From NCBI GenBank assembly GCA_964650485.1, contig CAZYTX010000003.1:1-64000 (forward strand): a stretch of DNA of 64,000 bases. The letters are read 5' to 3'. Made by a program: the position numbers and the translations under genes. The notes under the pieces are model-generated. The model searched no databases and had not been told where the DNA came from. It saw nothing but the letters and a program-made list of their open reading frames with translations. This DNA is from CAZYTX01 sp964650485. GTDB lineage: Bacteria; RBG-13-61-14; DATKZS01. How positions within the stretch are numbered: position 1 is the first letter of the stretch; every line of letters starts with the position of its first letter. Positions 9,222 to 17,172 of this stretch are shown piece by piece.

Positions 9222-9565
9222 AGATGCTCATAACCATTTGGGGCAAGGACGTGGCGCCCAGGTTCGACCTGGCTTCCGAGGTGCTCATGGCCGGTGTGGA
9301 GCCGGAGACCGGGGAGGTCAAAGAGAAGAAGACCCTGGTTCTGCCGGTCACGTCCGCGGAGGAGCTTTGCCGCTTTATCCTCTCAGAGGGGGTCGAGCTG
9401 GTGGTTTGCGGTGGGATCGAGAACGAGTACTACCAGTTCCTTGTATGGAAGAATGTAAAAGTCATTGACTCGGTGACAGGCCCGCACTCAAAGGCGCTTG
9501 TTCTGGCAGCCCGGGGGGAGCTTGAGCAAGGGGCCATACTGACGGGGAAGAAGGAAGAAGCATGA
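9218..9565 (+). CDS. NifX/NifB-type cluster-binding protein
   Basis: A 115-residue protein resembling the small dinitrogenase iron-molybdenum cofactor-binding fold (NifX, NafY, NifB C-terminus). It has MLITIWGKDVAPRFDLASEV at the start and ELVVCGGIENEYYQFLVWKNVKVI in the middle. No nif genes are nearby, so it is not evidence for nitrogen fixation; stand-alone members are common in anaerobes and may bind metal or redox clusters. Its start overlaps the stop of the sigma-54 activator (ATGA) and its stop overlaps the next receiver gene the same way, so the three are translationally coupled. This suggests it feeds a redox or metal signal to them. Confidence 0.72.
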   Translation: MKMLITIWGKDVAPRFDLASEVLMAGVEPETGEVKEKKTLVLPVTSAEELCRFILSEGVELVVCGGIENEYYQFLVWKNVKVIDSVTGPHSKALVLAARGELEQGAILTGKKEEA

Positions 9566-9951
9566 AAGAGGAGTCAATAAAAATGCTCCTTGCAGACGAC
9601 GAGGAGGAGTTCGTGTCCACCCTGGCGGAAAGACTGGCGCTTAGAGGGCTTGAGGTCAGTACGGCCACCCGAGGGGAGGAAGCGCTCTCCATGCTTGCTG
9701 AGTCGGACTTCCACGTGGCTGTGATAGATTTCATGATGCCTGGCATAAGCGGGCTCGAGGTATTGAGGAAGGCGAAATCCATGAAGCCCGGCCTGGAGGT
9801 CATAATACTGACCGGCAGGGGCTCGACCCGGGAAGGGATCGAGGGCATGCAACTGGGTGCTTTTGACTACCTTATGAAACCGATTGATATAGAGGTTCTT
9901 GCGAGTAGAATCCGGGCTGCTGTGGACAAATCAAAACGTAATGAAACATAG
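9562..9951 (+). CDS. Receiver-only response regulator
   Basis: A 129-residue CheY-like receiver. The acidic pair lies in LLADDEEEF, the phosphoacceptor aspartate in VAVIDFMMPG, the conserved Thr in ILTGRGS, and the lysine in DYLMKPIDI. No output domain is present, so it acts by protein contact or as a phosphate relay. Its start overlaps the stop of the NifX-like gene. The nearest kinase candidates are at 11468 and 13552. Confidence 0.9.
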   Translation: MKEESIKMLLADDEEEFVSTLAERLALRGLEVSTATRGEEALSMLAESDFHVAVIDFMMPGISGLEVLRKAKSMKPGLEVIILTGRGSTREGIEGMQLGAFDYLMKPIDIEVLASRIRAAVDKSKRNET

Positions 9952-10054
9952 TGATATAACTATTTATGTGCCGATTTGTTTTATAATAAAACAGGCGCTG
10001 GCAAAAATTTCCCTTAAATTCTATAACACCCTGTTTCTGAACACATAAATTTTT

Positions 10055-10070
10055 TGGCATCAAAATTGAT
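10055..10070 (+). promoter_or_regulatory. Possible sigma-54 promoter
   Basis: TGGCAT-N5-TTGAT keeps the -24 GG and the correct spacing to -12 but has GA where GC is expected. It lies about 50 bp before the small-protein gene at 10119 and downstream of a sigma-54 activator gene, which makes it a plausible though imperfect target. Confidence 0.3.
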
Positions 10071-10118
10071 TGTATATTGGGTGAAATGACACTCAAAACC
10101 GAAAAGGGGAAAACGAAG

Positions 10119-10400
10119 ATGAGAAAGCTAAGAGAAAAATTGGAGAACTGGATGGCTGCAGTGGCCTTTGCAGAGGCTGACGAGCCTAAAATTGCCCGGG
10201 AGATGGCGGGTTTCCCCGCAGAGCCGGAAAGGCTCCTCACCCTCGACGACCTGACCACCGCCATAACCTTTGCCGAGGCCGGACAGTTCGACACTGCCAG
10301 ACAGTACATGGGAGTCAGGACCTCCACTCCGCCCGCGGTTGACCTTGCGGCTCTTGGAGTGAAAGTCTGGTTCGGCACGGCCGCGGTGACCATAGACTGA
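10119..10400 (+). CDS. Small protein with two FAEAG-x-FDTA motifs
   Basis: A 93-residue protein with no recognised domain. It has two related helical segments: residues 12-29 (MAAVAFAEADEPKIAREM) and 47-64 (TAITFAEAGQFDTARQYM). The same motif forms the tails of the receiver-like proteins at 10405 and 10979. The ATG at 10119 follows AGGGGA (10105-10110) by 8 nt; upstream in-frame starts at 10077 (TTG) and 10086 (ATG) lack this. Low complexity is absent and no membrane segment is seen. It is likely a partner or competitor for whatever the receiver tails bind; that is inference. Confidence 0.6.
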   Translation: MRKLREKLENWMAAVAFAEADEPKIAREMAGFPAEPERLLTLDDLTTAITFAEAGQFDTARQYMGVRTSTPPAVDLAALGVKVWFGTAAVTID

Positions 10401-10404
10401 ACAT

Positions 10405-10965
10405 ATGAGTCGCATGAGCACATCTATGCCAGGCACAATTCTGCTGGTCGGCCGCGACACCCCCCAGATGGAGATCGTGCGCTCTCGGCTCAAGCCCGAG
10501 TTCGAGGTGGTGACGGCTGAAGAGACCACGGACGCCCTTGCCCATGCCTGTGAGTCCGATATAGACGTGATGGTCATAAATATCCGTGACCTGATGGCCG
10601 ACGGTGTGGGGCTTGTGCGCAGGCTCAAAAATATGAATTCTCCCATAGAAGTCATCACCCTTAACATTCCCTCGGCTTTACGGTATTCTATAGAGAGCAT
10701 GAAGCTGGGCGCGTTCGACGACGTCATCATGCCCTTTGACCTTGACGAGCTCGCCCGCAAGATCAGCAAGGCTCTCAAAAAGGCCAGGTCAAGAAAGGGC
10801 GGTCCTTCCTTGCGCAGGCGTCTCGAGGACCTGGCCGCGTCCGTGGCTTTTGCAGAGGCGGGGGAGTTCGACACTTCGGTTGAGATTTCCAGGAAGTCAA
10901 ACCCGCCTGCGTGCGATGAGCGCGCAGGCGACCCCTGCCAGGGCGGTAATAATGGGCCGAGATAA
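10405..10965 (+). CDS. Pseudo-receiver protein lacking all phosphorylation residues
   Basis: A 186-residue protein aligning with the neighbouring receivers over residues 10-120 but lacking every catalytic position. The acidic pair is Gly16-Arg17 (LLVGRD), the phosphoacceptor is Asn59 (VMVINIRD), the switch Thr is Asn, and the conserved Lys is Met109 (DDVIMPFD). A FAEAGEFDTS motif follows at about 149-158, then a short unstructured tail. It should not be phosphorylated in the normal way and may bind partners constitutively. The frame is intact and conserved in hydrophobic core positions, which argues against simple decay. Its stop overlaps the ribosome site of the next gene. Confidence 0.8.
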   Translation: MSRMSTSMPGTILLVGRDTPQMEIVRSRLKPEFEVVTAEETTDALAHACESDIDVMVINIRDLMADGVGLVRRLKNMNSPIEVITLNIPSALRYSIESMKLGAFDDVIMPFDLDELARKISKALKKARSRKGGPSLRRRLEDLAASVAFAEAGEFDTSVEISRKSNPPACDERAGDPCQGGNNGPR

Positions 10966-10978
10966 GGAGGTATGTAAG

Positions 10979-11428
10979 ATGGCCGACAACTTCAAGGTGC
11001 TTCTTGTGGACGACGAGGAGGAGTTCGTGAAGGCTCTGGCCGAGCGGCTCAAGATGCGCGATCTTCAATCCGACATGGTGTACGACGGGGAGCAGGCATT
11101 GGACTTCGTGGAGAAGAAAGAGCCTGACGTGATGGTTCTTGACCTGAAGATGCCGGGGATTGACGGGATCGAGGTTTTAAAGCAGGTCAAGAAGGCTTAC
11201 CCGGGCATCGAGGTGATAATCCTCACCGGACACGGCACGGAGAAAGACGAGGAGCGGGCCAAAAGGCTGGGAGCTTTCGACTACCTGGAGAAGCCGGTGA
11301 ACATTGACACCCTGGTGGAGCGCATGAAGAAGGCGTACCGCCGAAGACTGGAGAACAGCGCGGTGGCAGCCACCTATGCAGAGGCCGGGGATTTCGATAC
11401 CGCCAAGAAGATCATGGACGAGGAGTAA
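10979..11428 (+). CDS. Receiver with C-terminal FAEAG-type tail
   Basis: A 149-residue protein with an intact receiver: LLVDDEEEF, phosphoacceptor in VMVLDLKMPG, ILTGHGT and YLEKPVNI. Residues 124-149 form a helical tail with ATYAEAGDFDTAKKIM, the motif repeated in the two genes upstream. The ATG at 10979 is preceded by TAAGGAGG (10963-10970). A longer frame starting at 10736 lies inside the previous gene and is rejected. The receiver could be phosphorylated by the kinase encoded next, at 11468. Confidence 0.9.
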   Translation: MADNFKVLLVDDEEEFVKALAERLKMRDLQSDMVYDGEQALDFVEKKEPDVMVLDLKMPGIDGIEVLKQVKKAYPGIEVIILTGHGTEKDEERAKRLGAFDYLEKPVNIDTLVERMKKAYRRRLENSAVAATYAEAGDFDTAKKIMDEE

Positions 11429-11467
11429 CCCCTCCCCTGCGGAGGGCGGTTCAGGAGCGGCCTCGAA

Positions 11468-13153
11468 ATGGGCGCGCAGGACAGCAGGCAGTCCGAGAGG
11501 AAGGCGAGGTACAGAAAGCTCTGGTTCTGGGTGGTGGTGGTGACCACCATCGTGGCGGTCACTCCCCTTGTCATTCTCACCCTCATGAACTACTTCCAGT
11601 ACCAGCGTGCTCTCAAGCACGAGGTCAAGAACAGGGTGAACAGGCTGACCTCGCTTACCAAGAGATCGGTCGAGTTCTTCCTGGAGGAGAGGCGTTCCGC
11701 CCTTACCTTCATTACCAAGGAGCGCACCTATGATGAGCTTTCGGACCCGGAAAGGCTAGCCTTAGTCTACCACCATCTGAAAGAGGTCCTGGGCGGAATA
11801 GTGGACCTGGGTTTCATTGACTCGGGAGGCAAGCAGCTCGCCTACATCGGCCCCTATGACCTCACCGGCAAGGACTACTCCAACCAGGACTGGTTCCACG
11901 AGGTCAAGCTGCGAGGACATTACGTGAGCGATGTGTTCATGGGGCACCGGGACTTCCCCCACTTCGTGATAGCGGTTTCCGGAGGCGGCAAGAACGGGGA
12001 CTCTTACGTGCTCCGCTGCACCATAGACTCGGCCACACTGGAGCAACAGATAAGACCCCTTAACCTGAGTCCCCCTTCCGAGGTTTTCATAATAAACCAT
12101 AAAGGCACGCTCCAGACCCCTTCAGCAGACTACGGCAAGCTGATGGAGCGGGCGGACATCGAGGCGCCGCCATACTCGGATACCTGGGAGATCAAGGAGA
12201 CCACGGACGATGAAGGACATCACCTGATCCAGGGCTATGCATACATTGACCACTCCCCCTTCATCCTTATTATCATAAAGCATCTCCCGAGCTCCATGCA
12301 GAGCTGGTTCGCTCTGCGCCAGAGCCTGTGGCTGTTCCTTTTCGTCAGTGTAGTGGTGATAGTAATAATAATCATGGGCTCGTCCTACTACATGGTCTCC
12401 AGGATAAGGGTCGCGGACAGGCAGAGGGCCCAGGTGCTGCACAACGTCGAGTACACCAACAAGATGGCCTCCATAGGCCGACTCTCCGCGGGGATTGCCC
12501 ACGAGATCAACAACCCCCTGGCCATAATCAGCGAGAAGGTCGGCATGCTCAAAGATATCCTGGCCCTTTCCGAAGATTTTCCCCAGAAGAAAAAGAGCCT
12601 CGAACTCGTGAACTCGATACTGAACTCGGTTGACCGCTGCGTGAGGATCACCCAGCGTCTCCTTGGTTTCGCAAAGCACATTGACGTGAGAGTGGAGAAA
12701 ATAGACATCGAACAACTGGTCCAGGAGGTAATAAGCTTTCTAGAGCACGAGGCGCGCTACAGGAACATCGAGCTCAGCATGGAGGTCCGGGGCGAGCTCC
12801 CGGCAGTAGAGAGCGACCGGGGACAGTTGCAACAGGTGCTTCTTAACATAATGAACAACTCCCTCAACGCTCTATCCGAGGCAAACAAGGAAGGCAACGT
12901 AAAAATTCTTCTCAGTTCCAAGAACAGGGACAAGGTGGCTATCACCATATCGGACAACGGTCCGGGCATTCCCCAGGAGCACTTGAAACACATATTCGAG
13001 CCCTTTTACACTACCAGGAATAAAGGAACGGGACTCGGGCTTTCCATAACCTACGGCATAGTCAACAAGCTGGGCGGCGACATAGACGTGGACAGCAGGC
13101 CCGGGGAGGGAACAAGCTTTAAGGTTACCCTGCCGGTCAGCGGTAGCGCCTGA
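11468..13153 (+). CDS. Membrane sensor histidine kinase with periplasmic Cache-like domain
   Basis: A 561-residue kinase. A first membrane helix (about 19-41) and a second (about 288-310) flank a periplasmic domain of roughly 245 residues with the fold pattern of a double Cache sensor. There is no clear HAMP domain. The HisKA box GRLSAGIAHEINNPLA carries His345, and the ATPase part has ILLNIMNNSLNALSEA (N box), ISDNGPGIP (G1) and GTGLGLSI (G2). It is complete and should autophosphorylate. Receivers lie on both sides (10979 and 13170), so it probably phosphorylates one or both. The ligand is not known. Confidence 0.92.
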   Translation: MGAQDSRQSERKARYRKLWFWVVVVTTIVAVTPLVILTLMNYFQYQRALKHEVKNRVNRLTSLTKRSVEFFLEERRSALTFITKERTYDELSDPERLALVYHHLKEVLGGIVDLGFIDSGGKQLAYIGPYDLTGKDYSNQDWFHEVKLRGHYVSDVFMGHRDFPHFVIAVSGGGKNGDSYVLRCTIDSATLEQQIRPLNLSPPSEVFIINHKGTLQTPSADYGKLMERADIEAPPYSDTWEIKETTDDEGHHLIQGYAYIDHSPFILIIIKHLPSSMQSWFALRQSLWLFLFVSVVVIVIIIMGSSYYMVSRIRVADRQRAQVLHNVEYTNKMASIGRLSAGIAHEINNPLAIISEKVGMLKDILALSEDFPQKKKSLELVNSILNSVDRCVRITQRLLGFAKHIDVRVEKIDIEQLVQEVISFLEHEARYRNIELSMEVRGELPAVESDRGQLQQVLLNIMNNSLNALSEANKEGNVKILLSSKNRDKVAITISDNGPGIPQEHLKHIFEPFYTTRNKGTGLGLSITYGIVNKLGGDIDVDSRPGEGTSFKVTLPVSGSA

Positions 13154-13169
13154 CAAGGAGAGGTGCAGC

Positions 13170-13541
13170 ATGGGCATCCATATACTGCTGGTGGAAGACG
13201 AGCTCGACTTTGCCAACACCCTGGCTGAAAGGCTTGCTCTCAGGGACATTCAGGCAGACGTTGTTGCCGGGGCTTCCGAGGCCATGGACAAGGCGAAACA
13301 ACAAGACTATGACGTGGTCATCCTGGACCTGGTGCTCATGCAGGGACGCGGCTTCGACGTGCTAAAGGAGATAAAAGAGCTCCGGCCAAAGACACCGGTG
13401 ATAATGCTTTCCGGGAGGGGCTCGGAAAAGGACTTCGAGGAAGGCATGGCAAAGGGCGCTTACGACTACCTGGTAAAGCCGGTGCAGATAGAGCAGTTGA
13501 TCGAAAAAATGAACCAGGCTGCGCAGGAAAAAACACAGTAA
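13170..13541 (+). CDS. Receiver-only response regulator
   Basis: A 123-residue receiver with LLVEDELDF, phosphoacceptor in VVILDLVLMQG, MLSGRGS and YLVKPVQI. All catalytic positions are present. GGAGAGG lies shortly before the ATG, and it starts 16 bp after the kinase stop. It is the most direct candidate partner of the kinase at 11468. No output domain is present. Confidence 0.9.
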   Translation: MGIHILLVEDELDFANTLAERLALRDIQADVVAGASEAMDKAKQQDYDVVILDLVLMQGRGFDVLKEIKELRPKTPVIMLSGRGSEKDFEEGMAKGAYDYLVKPVQIEQLIEKMNQAAQEKTQ

Positions 13542-13551
13542 GGCGGAACAA

Positions 13552-14223
13552 ATGAAGGATGAGAATAATAAGAGGGATCGGGCGGATCTCCAGTTTTTCG
13601 GGAAAATAGTCGCGGCCGTCACCCATGAGATAAACAACGTCTTCTCGATAGTGAACGAGAACTCGGGACTGCTTGCGGACCTGCTCGCCGCGGGCGGAGG
13701 GAAGGGGGTCCCCAAGGAAAAGCTCGAGAGTATTAACGAGAGCGTTTACAAGCACCTGGACCGGGGCAAGGACCTGATCAGCCATCTAAACAGGTTCGCC
13801 CACAGCGCGGACCAGGAGGTGTCAAGGCTGGACCTCTCAGGTGTTGTTGAGAACATGGTGATCCTCTCGGAAAGATACAGCCGGCAGAAAAAAGCATCTT
13901 TCAAGCCCGAGCATATCGAGGGAAAGTTAACTTTTGGCACTGATGCCTTCCTGCTGAGACACGCCATATTCACTTGCTTCTCGGCTTACATGGACGGATC
14001 AGAGCCGGGATTCGAGGTGATTGTTCGCTCGGGCAAGGAAGGCGATTCCGCGGTCTTGAGCTTTTCGGGACCGAAGATCAGTGGACAGGAAGAGAAGCGC
14101 GAGCTTATGGACGAGATCATGGCCGGGCTTGGAGGCCGGGCTGAGTATGAACCTGAAAAAGGCTCAGTCAAGCTGACTCTCCCCGGCTCCACACAGATGT
14201 CCTCATCACGGGAAGAGGACTGA
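13552..14223 (+). CDS. Histidine-kinase-like protein with degenerate ATPase domain
   Basis: A 223-residue cytosolic protein. Residues 15-85 match a HisKA dimerisation domain with the H box IVAAVTHEINNVFSIV (His25). The following 130 residues keep the spacing of an ATPase domain, but no N box, DxGxG or GxGLG motif can be found; an LTFGTDAFLLRHAIFTCFSAY segment stands where the N box should be. It therefore looks unable to bind ATP and may serve as a histidine phosphotransfer protein or a phosphatase for the adjacent receivers. It starts 10 bp after the receiver at 13170. Confidence 0.75.
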   Translation: MKDENNKRDRADLQFFGKIVAAVTHEINNVFSIVNENSGLLADLLAAGGGKGVPKEKLESINESVYKHLDRGKDLISHLNRFAHSADQEVSRLDLSGVVENMVILSERYSRQKKASFKPEHIEGKLTFGTDAFLLRHAIFTCFSAYMDGSEPGFEVIVRSGKEGDSAVLSFSGPKISGQEEKRELMDEIMAGLGGRAEYEPEKGSVKLTLPGSTQMSSSREED

Positions 14224-14250
14224 TTTTTTCAATACAAGAGGTCCATTGTC

Positions 14251-14850
14251 ATGGAAGCAAAAAGAGTAGGCGATTTGATGATCCCAATCGAGGACTACCC
14301 ATGGGTGTACGAGTGGCAGAGCCTCCAGGACGCTATAAGAAGAATGGCAGAGTGCCAGCTCGACAGCGGAGGCCGCAAGTCTCTCCCCCGTGTAGTGCTG
14401 GTGTTTAACAAGCGGGAAAAGCTCACCGGAGTTGTAAGGAGAAGGGACATACTCCGGGGACTCGAGCCCAAGATATTGGAAGACAAGCCCCTCCAGGAGA
14501 GAAAGAGCATCTTCGACATCCGCCTTGGTCCGGAAGTCCCCGATATGAGCAAGGACAAGTGGTACAAGGGACTCCTGGAGCGCTCACAGCTTTCATACGA
14601 CCAGCTCGTGCACGGCATCAGGGAGAGGGCAAAGAGGCAGGTGAAAGAGATCATGCGTCCGGCGAGCGTGATCGTCGAGGCTGACACGCTCTTTGTAAAA
14701 GCCATATACGAGATGGTGGACAACAACTTGAGCCTCCTGCCGGTGACCAGGGAAGGAAACGTGGTGGGGGTCCTGCGGTCGGTCGAGGTGTTCCACGAGA
14801 TAGCGGACATAGTGCTGGGGCCGGGAGCGGTGGATGAGGAATGCAAGTGA
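14251..14850 (+). CDS. CBS-pair protein
   Basis: A 199-residue protein with two CBS motifs, at about 5-75 (VGDLMIPIEDYPWV to LTGVVRRRDIL) and 130-190 (VKEIMRPASVIVEADTLF to VVGVLRSVEVF). CBS pairs bind adenine nucleotides or other ligands and sense energy state. The 55-residue linker between motifs is longer than usual. It lies between the degenerate kinase and another receiver, and upstream of the SLC13 transporter, so it may gate signalling or transport according to nucleotide levels; that is inference. Confidence 0.82.
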   Translation: MEAKRVGDLMIPIEDYPWVYEWQSLQDAIRRMAECQLDSGGRKSLPRVVLVFNKREKLTGVVRRRDILRGLEPKILEDKPLQERKSIFDIRLGPEVPDMSKDKWYKGLLERSQLSYDQLVHGIRERAKRQVKEIMRPASVIVEADTLFVKAIYEMVDNNLSLLPVTREGNVVGVLRSVEVFHEIADIVLGPGAVDEECK

Positions 14851-14872
14851 ATGAGTAAAAGGAGAGTCCGGG

Positions 14873-15331
14873 ATGAAGATCAGGGTACTGGTAGTTGACG
14901 ACGAACAGGAGTTTGTAAAGCCCCTCAAGGAAAGGCTCGAGCTGAGAGACATGGACGTAAGCACGGCCATGAGCGCAGAGGATGCCCTGGAAAAAATAAG
15001 AGAGCTCAACTACGACGTGGTTATCCTGGACATCGTCATGCCGGGAATGGACGGGATAGAAGCCCTCAAGATAATCAAGCAGGAAAAGCCCCTCACCGAG
15101 GTCATCATGCTCACCGCGCACGCAACCGTCGAGACGGCCATCGAGGGAATGAAGCAGGGCGCTTTCGACTACCTCATAAAACCCACCAGGACGGACGAGC
15201 TCATCGGCAAGGTAACAAAAGCCTACGCCAGAAAGGCCGAGCAGAAGGAGAGGATAAGACAGGCCAAGATTGAAGACATCAGGTCTTCGCCCTGGTCGGT
15301 CCTAAAGGATAAAGACAAAGGTAAAAAATAA
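14873..15331 (+). CDS. Receiver-only response regulator
   Basis: A 152-residue protein with a complete receiver (LVVDDEQEF, phosphoacceptor in VVILDIVMPG, MLTAHAT, YLIKPTRT) and a 30-residue basic tail without the FAEAG motif. It has a strong GGAGAG ribosome site and lies 66 bp before the anion transporter start. It is the last regulator before the transporter, so a direct effect on transport is conceivable. Confidence 0.9.
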   Translation: MKIRVLVVDDEQEFVKPLKERLELRDMDVSTAMSAEDALEKIRELNYDVVILDIVMPGMDGIEALKIIKQEKPLTEVIMLTAHATVETAIEGMKQGAFDYLIKPTRTDELIGKVTKAYARKAEQKERIRQAKIEDIRSSPWSVLKDKDKGKK

Positions 15332-15397
15332 CCCGGGCCGATGTATAAACGGAAGCAAGGCATAACAAGCGGTGTCCTTACTGAAGGGGAGTGAATA

Positions 15398-17008
15398 ATG
15401 AGTGGTAATCACGAACACGAAACTGGAAACGGAAGTATATTTTCCAGCAATATCCTATGGCTTGTTCTAGGTCTCGCCGTCTTCGCGGTCATAGCTTTCA
15501 TAGTGCCCACCCCTGAAAGCCTTGTCGTGCTCATCGAGAAGAACAACTTCGCCCAGCAGATGATCGAATGGGGCGTGGCATCGAGCGTGCAGGAGGCCGC
15601 GGACAAGACCATGATCGTCCTAGGCATCATACCCATGGCCATCATCTTCTTTGCAACCGAGGCCATTCCAATAGGGCTCACCGGAATACTCATGCCCATC
15701 CTGGCATACTACTTCAGACTTCTTCCCAAGGACATGATAGGCGAGACCTTCGCAGGGGACGCGCCCCTCTTCCTGCTCGGGGTCCTGGCCATGGGGGTGG
15801 TGGTGGTCGAGGTCGGCCTGCACAAGAGGCTCGCCACATGGATACTGGGATGGACCAGCGGCTTCTTCATGCCCGTGTTCGTGCTCTGCGTAGGCATGGC
15901 CGTTATCGGGTCGTTCATCTCCGCCCACGCAATGTGCGCCTTCATGACCCCGGTCATGATGGCGGTGTACTTCGGAACGGTGGCCTCGAAGAGCCCCATG
16001 GAGGAGATAAAACACGACCCTGCCCTGGCCAAGTTCCTCTTGTTCGCCCTCTGTTTCTCCCTAAACGTGGGAGGAGTGGGCTCGCCCGCGGCAGGAGGCC
16101 GGAACGTCATCATGATGGGCTTCTGGGAGAACTACGGGGTGCCCATGGACTTTCTCACCTGGATGAAGTACGGGTTCCCCATGGTCCCGGTGTTCGGCGT
16201 CATGGTGGCGGTTTACATGTTCGTCTTCTTTGCAAGAAAAATACGCACGAAGAACCTGACCCCCGGGCTAAAGGCCATGAAGGAAGAGACCAGGATGATG
16301 GGGAAGATGAAGTACAAAGAGTACGTCACACTGTTCATGCTGCTCGCTATACTGGGGCTCTGGATACTGGGCTCCGACGTGCTCGGGCTGGGAGGACCGG
16401 CCCTGCTGGCACTGCTCGTGCCCGTGGTCTTCGGGGTAACCAACTGGAGAAATATGCTCAAAAGCATCTCATGGGACGCGTGGTTCATGTACTGCGGAGC
16501 GCTGACTCTGGGGGCGCTGCTAAAAGAGACCGGGGCAGCCCTGTGGCTTGCACACAACGTGCTAGGCATGTTCCAGCACATGGGCATAAACCAGGGCTTT
16601 GCCATGTGGGTGGGACTTTCATCCTTCTCCGGACTCATGACCAACTTCATGTCAGACGCCGCCACCACCGCGCTCCTCGGTCCCATCGTGCTCCCGGTAG
16701 GCATCATGTCCGGACACCCCGGCGAGCCCTGGGCATCCGGGTTCGCAGTTGCCTTCGCCACCTCCTTCGCCCACTTCCTGGTGGTGGGCACACCAAACAA
16801 CGCAATAGTCTACGGGCTCGGGACCTACCCGGACACCGGAAAAAGGGCGCTCGCGCCCATTGATTTCGTAAAGTACGGCCTGCTATTGTGGGTGCTTTCT
16901 TTGGTGCTCGTATGGATCATAGGGTTTATAGTAATGTTCAGCATCGTGGGGTTCCCGGAAGGCATCCTCGAGACCGCCCAGCAAGCCCTGCAGTCAGGAA
17001 AGAAATAA
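15398..17008 (+). CDS. SLC13/DASS family anion:sodium symporter
   Basis: A 536-residue polytopic membrane protein with about 11-12 helices. It belongs to the divalent-anion:sodium symporter family, which imports C4-dicarboxylates, sulfate or related anions. The family hallmark is seen in the second half (ASGFAVAFATSFAHFLVVG then TPNNAIVYG), with the matching repeat NVGGVGSPAAGGRN in the first half. A GGGGAG site precedes the ATG. Substrate cannot be inferred safely: sulfate and dicarboxylates are both plausible for an anaerobic sulfur-metabolising host. It ends the signalling block, which probably regulates it. Confidence 0.88.
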   Translation: MSGNHEHETGNGSIFSSNILWLVLGLAVFAVIAFIVPTPESLVVLIEKNNFAQQMIEWGVASSVQEAADKTMIVLGIIPMAIIFFATEAIPIGLTGILMPILAYYFRLLPKDMIGETFAGDAPLFLLGVLAMGVVVVEVGLHKRLATWILGWTSGFFMPVFVLCVGMAVIGSFISAHAMCAFMTPVMMAVYFGTVASKSPMEEIKHDPALAKFLLFALCFSLNVGGVGSPAAGGRNVIMMGFWENYGVPMDFLTWMKYGFPMVPVFGVMVAVYMFVFFARKIRTKNLTPGLKAMKEETRMMGKMKYKEYVTLFMLLAILGLWILGSDVLGLGGPALLALLVPVVFGVTNWRNMLKSISWDAWFMYCGALTLGALLKETGAALWLAHNVLGMFQHMGINQGFAMWVGLSSFSGLMTNFMSDAATTALLGPIVLPVGIMSGHPGEPWASGFAVAFATSFAHFLVVGTPNNAIVYGLGTYPDTGKRALAPIDFVKYGLLLWVLSLVLVWIIGFIVMFSIVGFPEGILETAQQALQSGKK

Positions 17009-17080
17009 AAGCAGCCGCTGCTTAATGTATTCGACCGGTAGCTGCGCCTGATCATTACGATCCCGAAAAAAATCTTGATC

Positions 17081-17106
17081 TCCGTGTTCTCCGCGCCTCT
17101 GTGCGA
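17081..17106. repeat. Dispersed GCGC-CTCTGTGCG-type repeat fragment
   Basis: The stretch CTCCGTGTTCTCCGCGCC followed by TCTGTGCG matches the style of the GCAAAGGCGCAGAGAACGC repeats at 41885-41981 and 53615-53732. It lies in the 164-bp spacer between two convergent genes. No T-tract follows. Confidence 0.4.
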
Positions 17107-17172
17107 TAAAGAGCATCAAGAAAACAAAGACGCTTCATTATTAATGTAAGCTCGTACTAAGCGAGCGCCAGA

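Noticed and set aside
11374..11586. Minus-strand frame ending near the kinase start
   Set aside because: Antisense to the end of a receiver gene and the start of the kinase gene; low complexity.
15568..16863. A 431-residue arginine/histidine-rich frame on the plus strand
   Set aside because: It lies wholly inside the SLC13 gene in another frame, and its composition is the typical shadow of a GC-rich membrane-protein gene.
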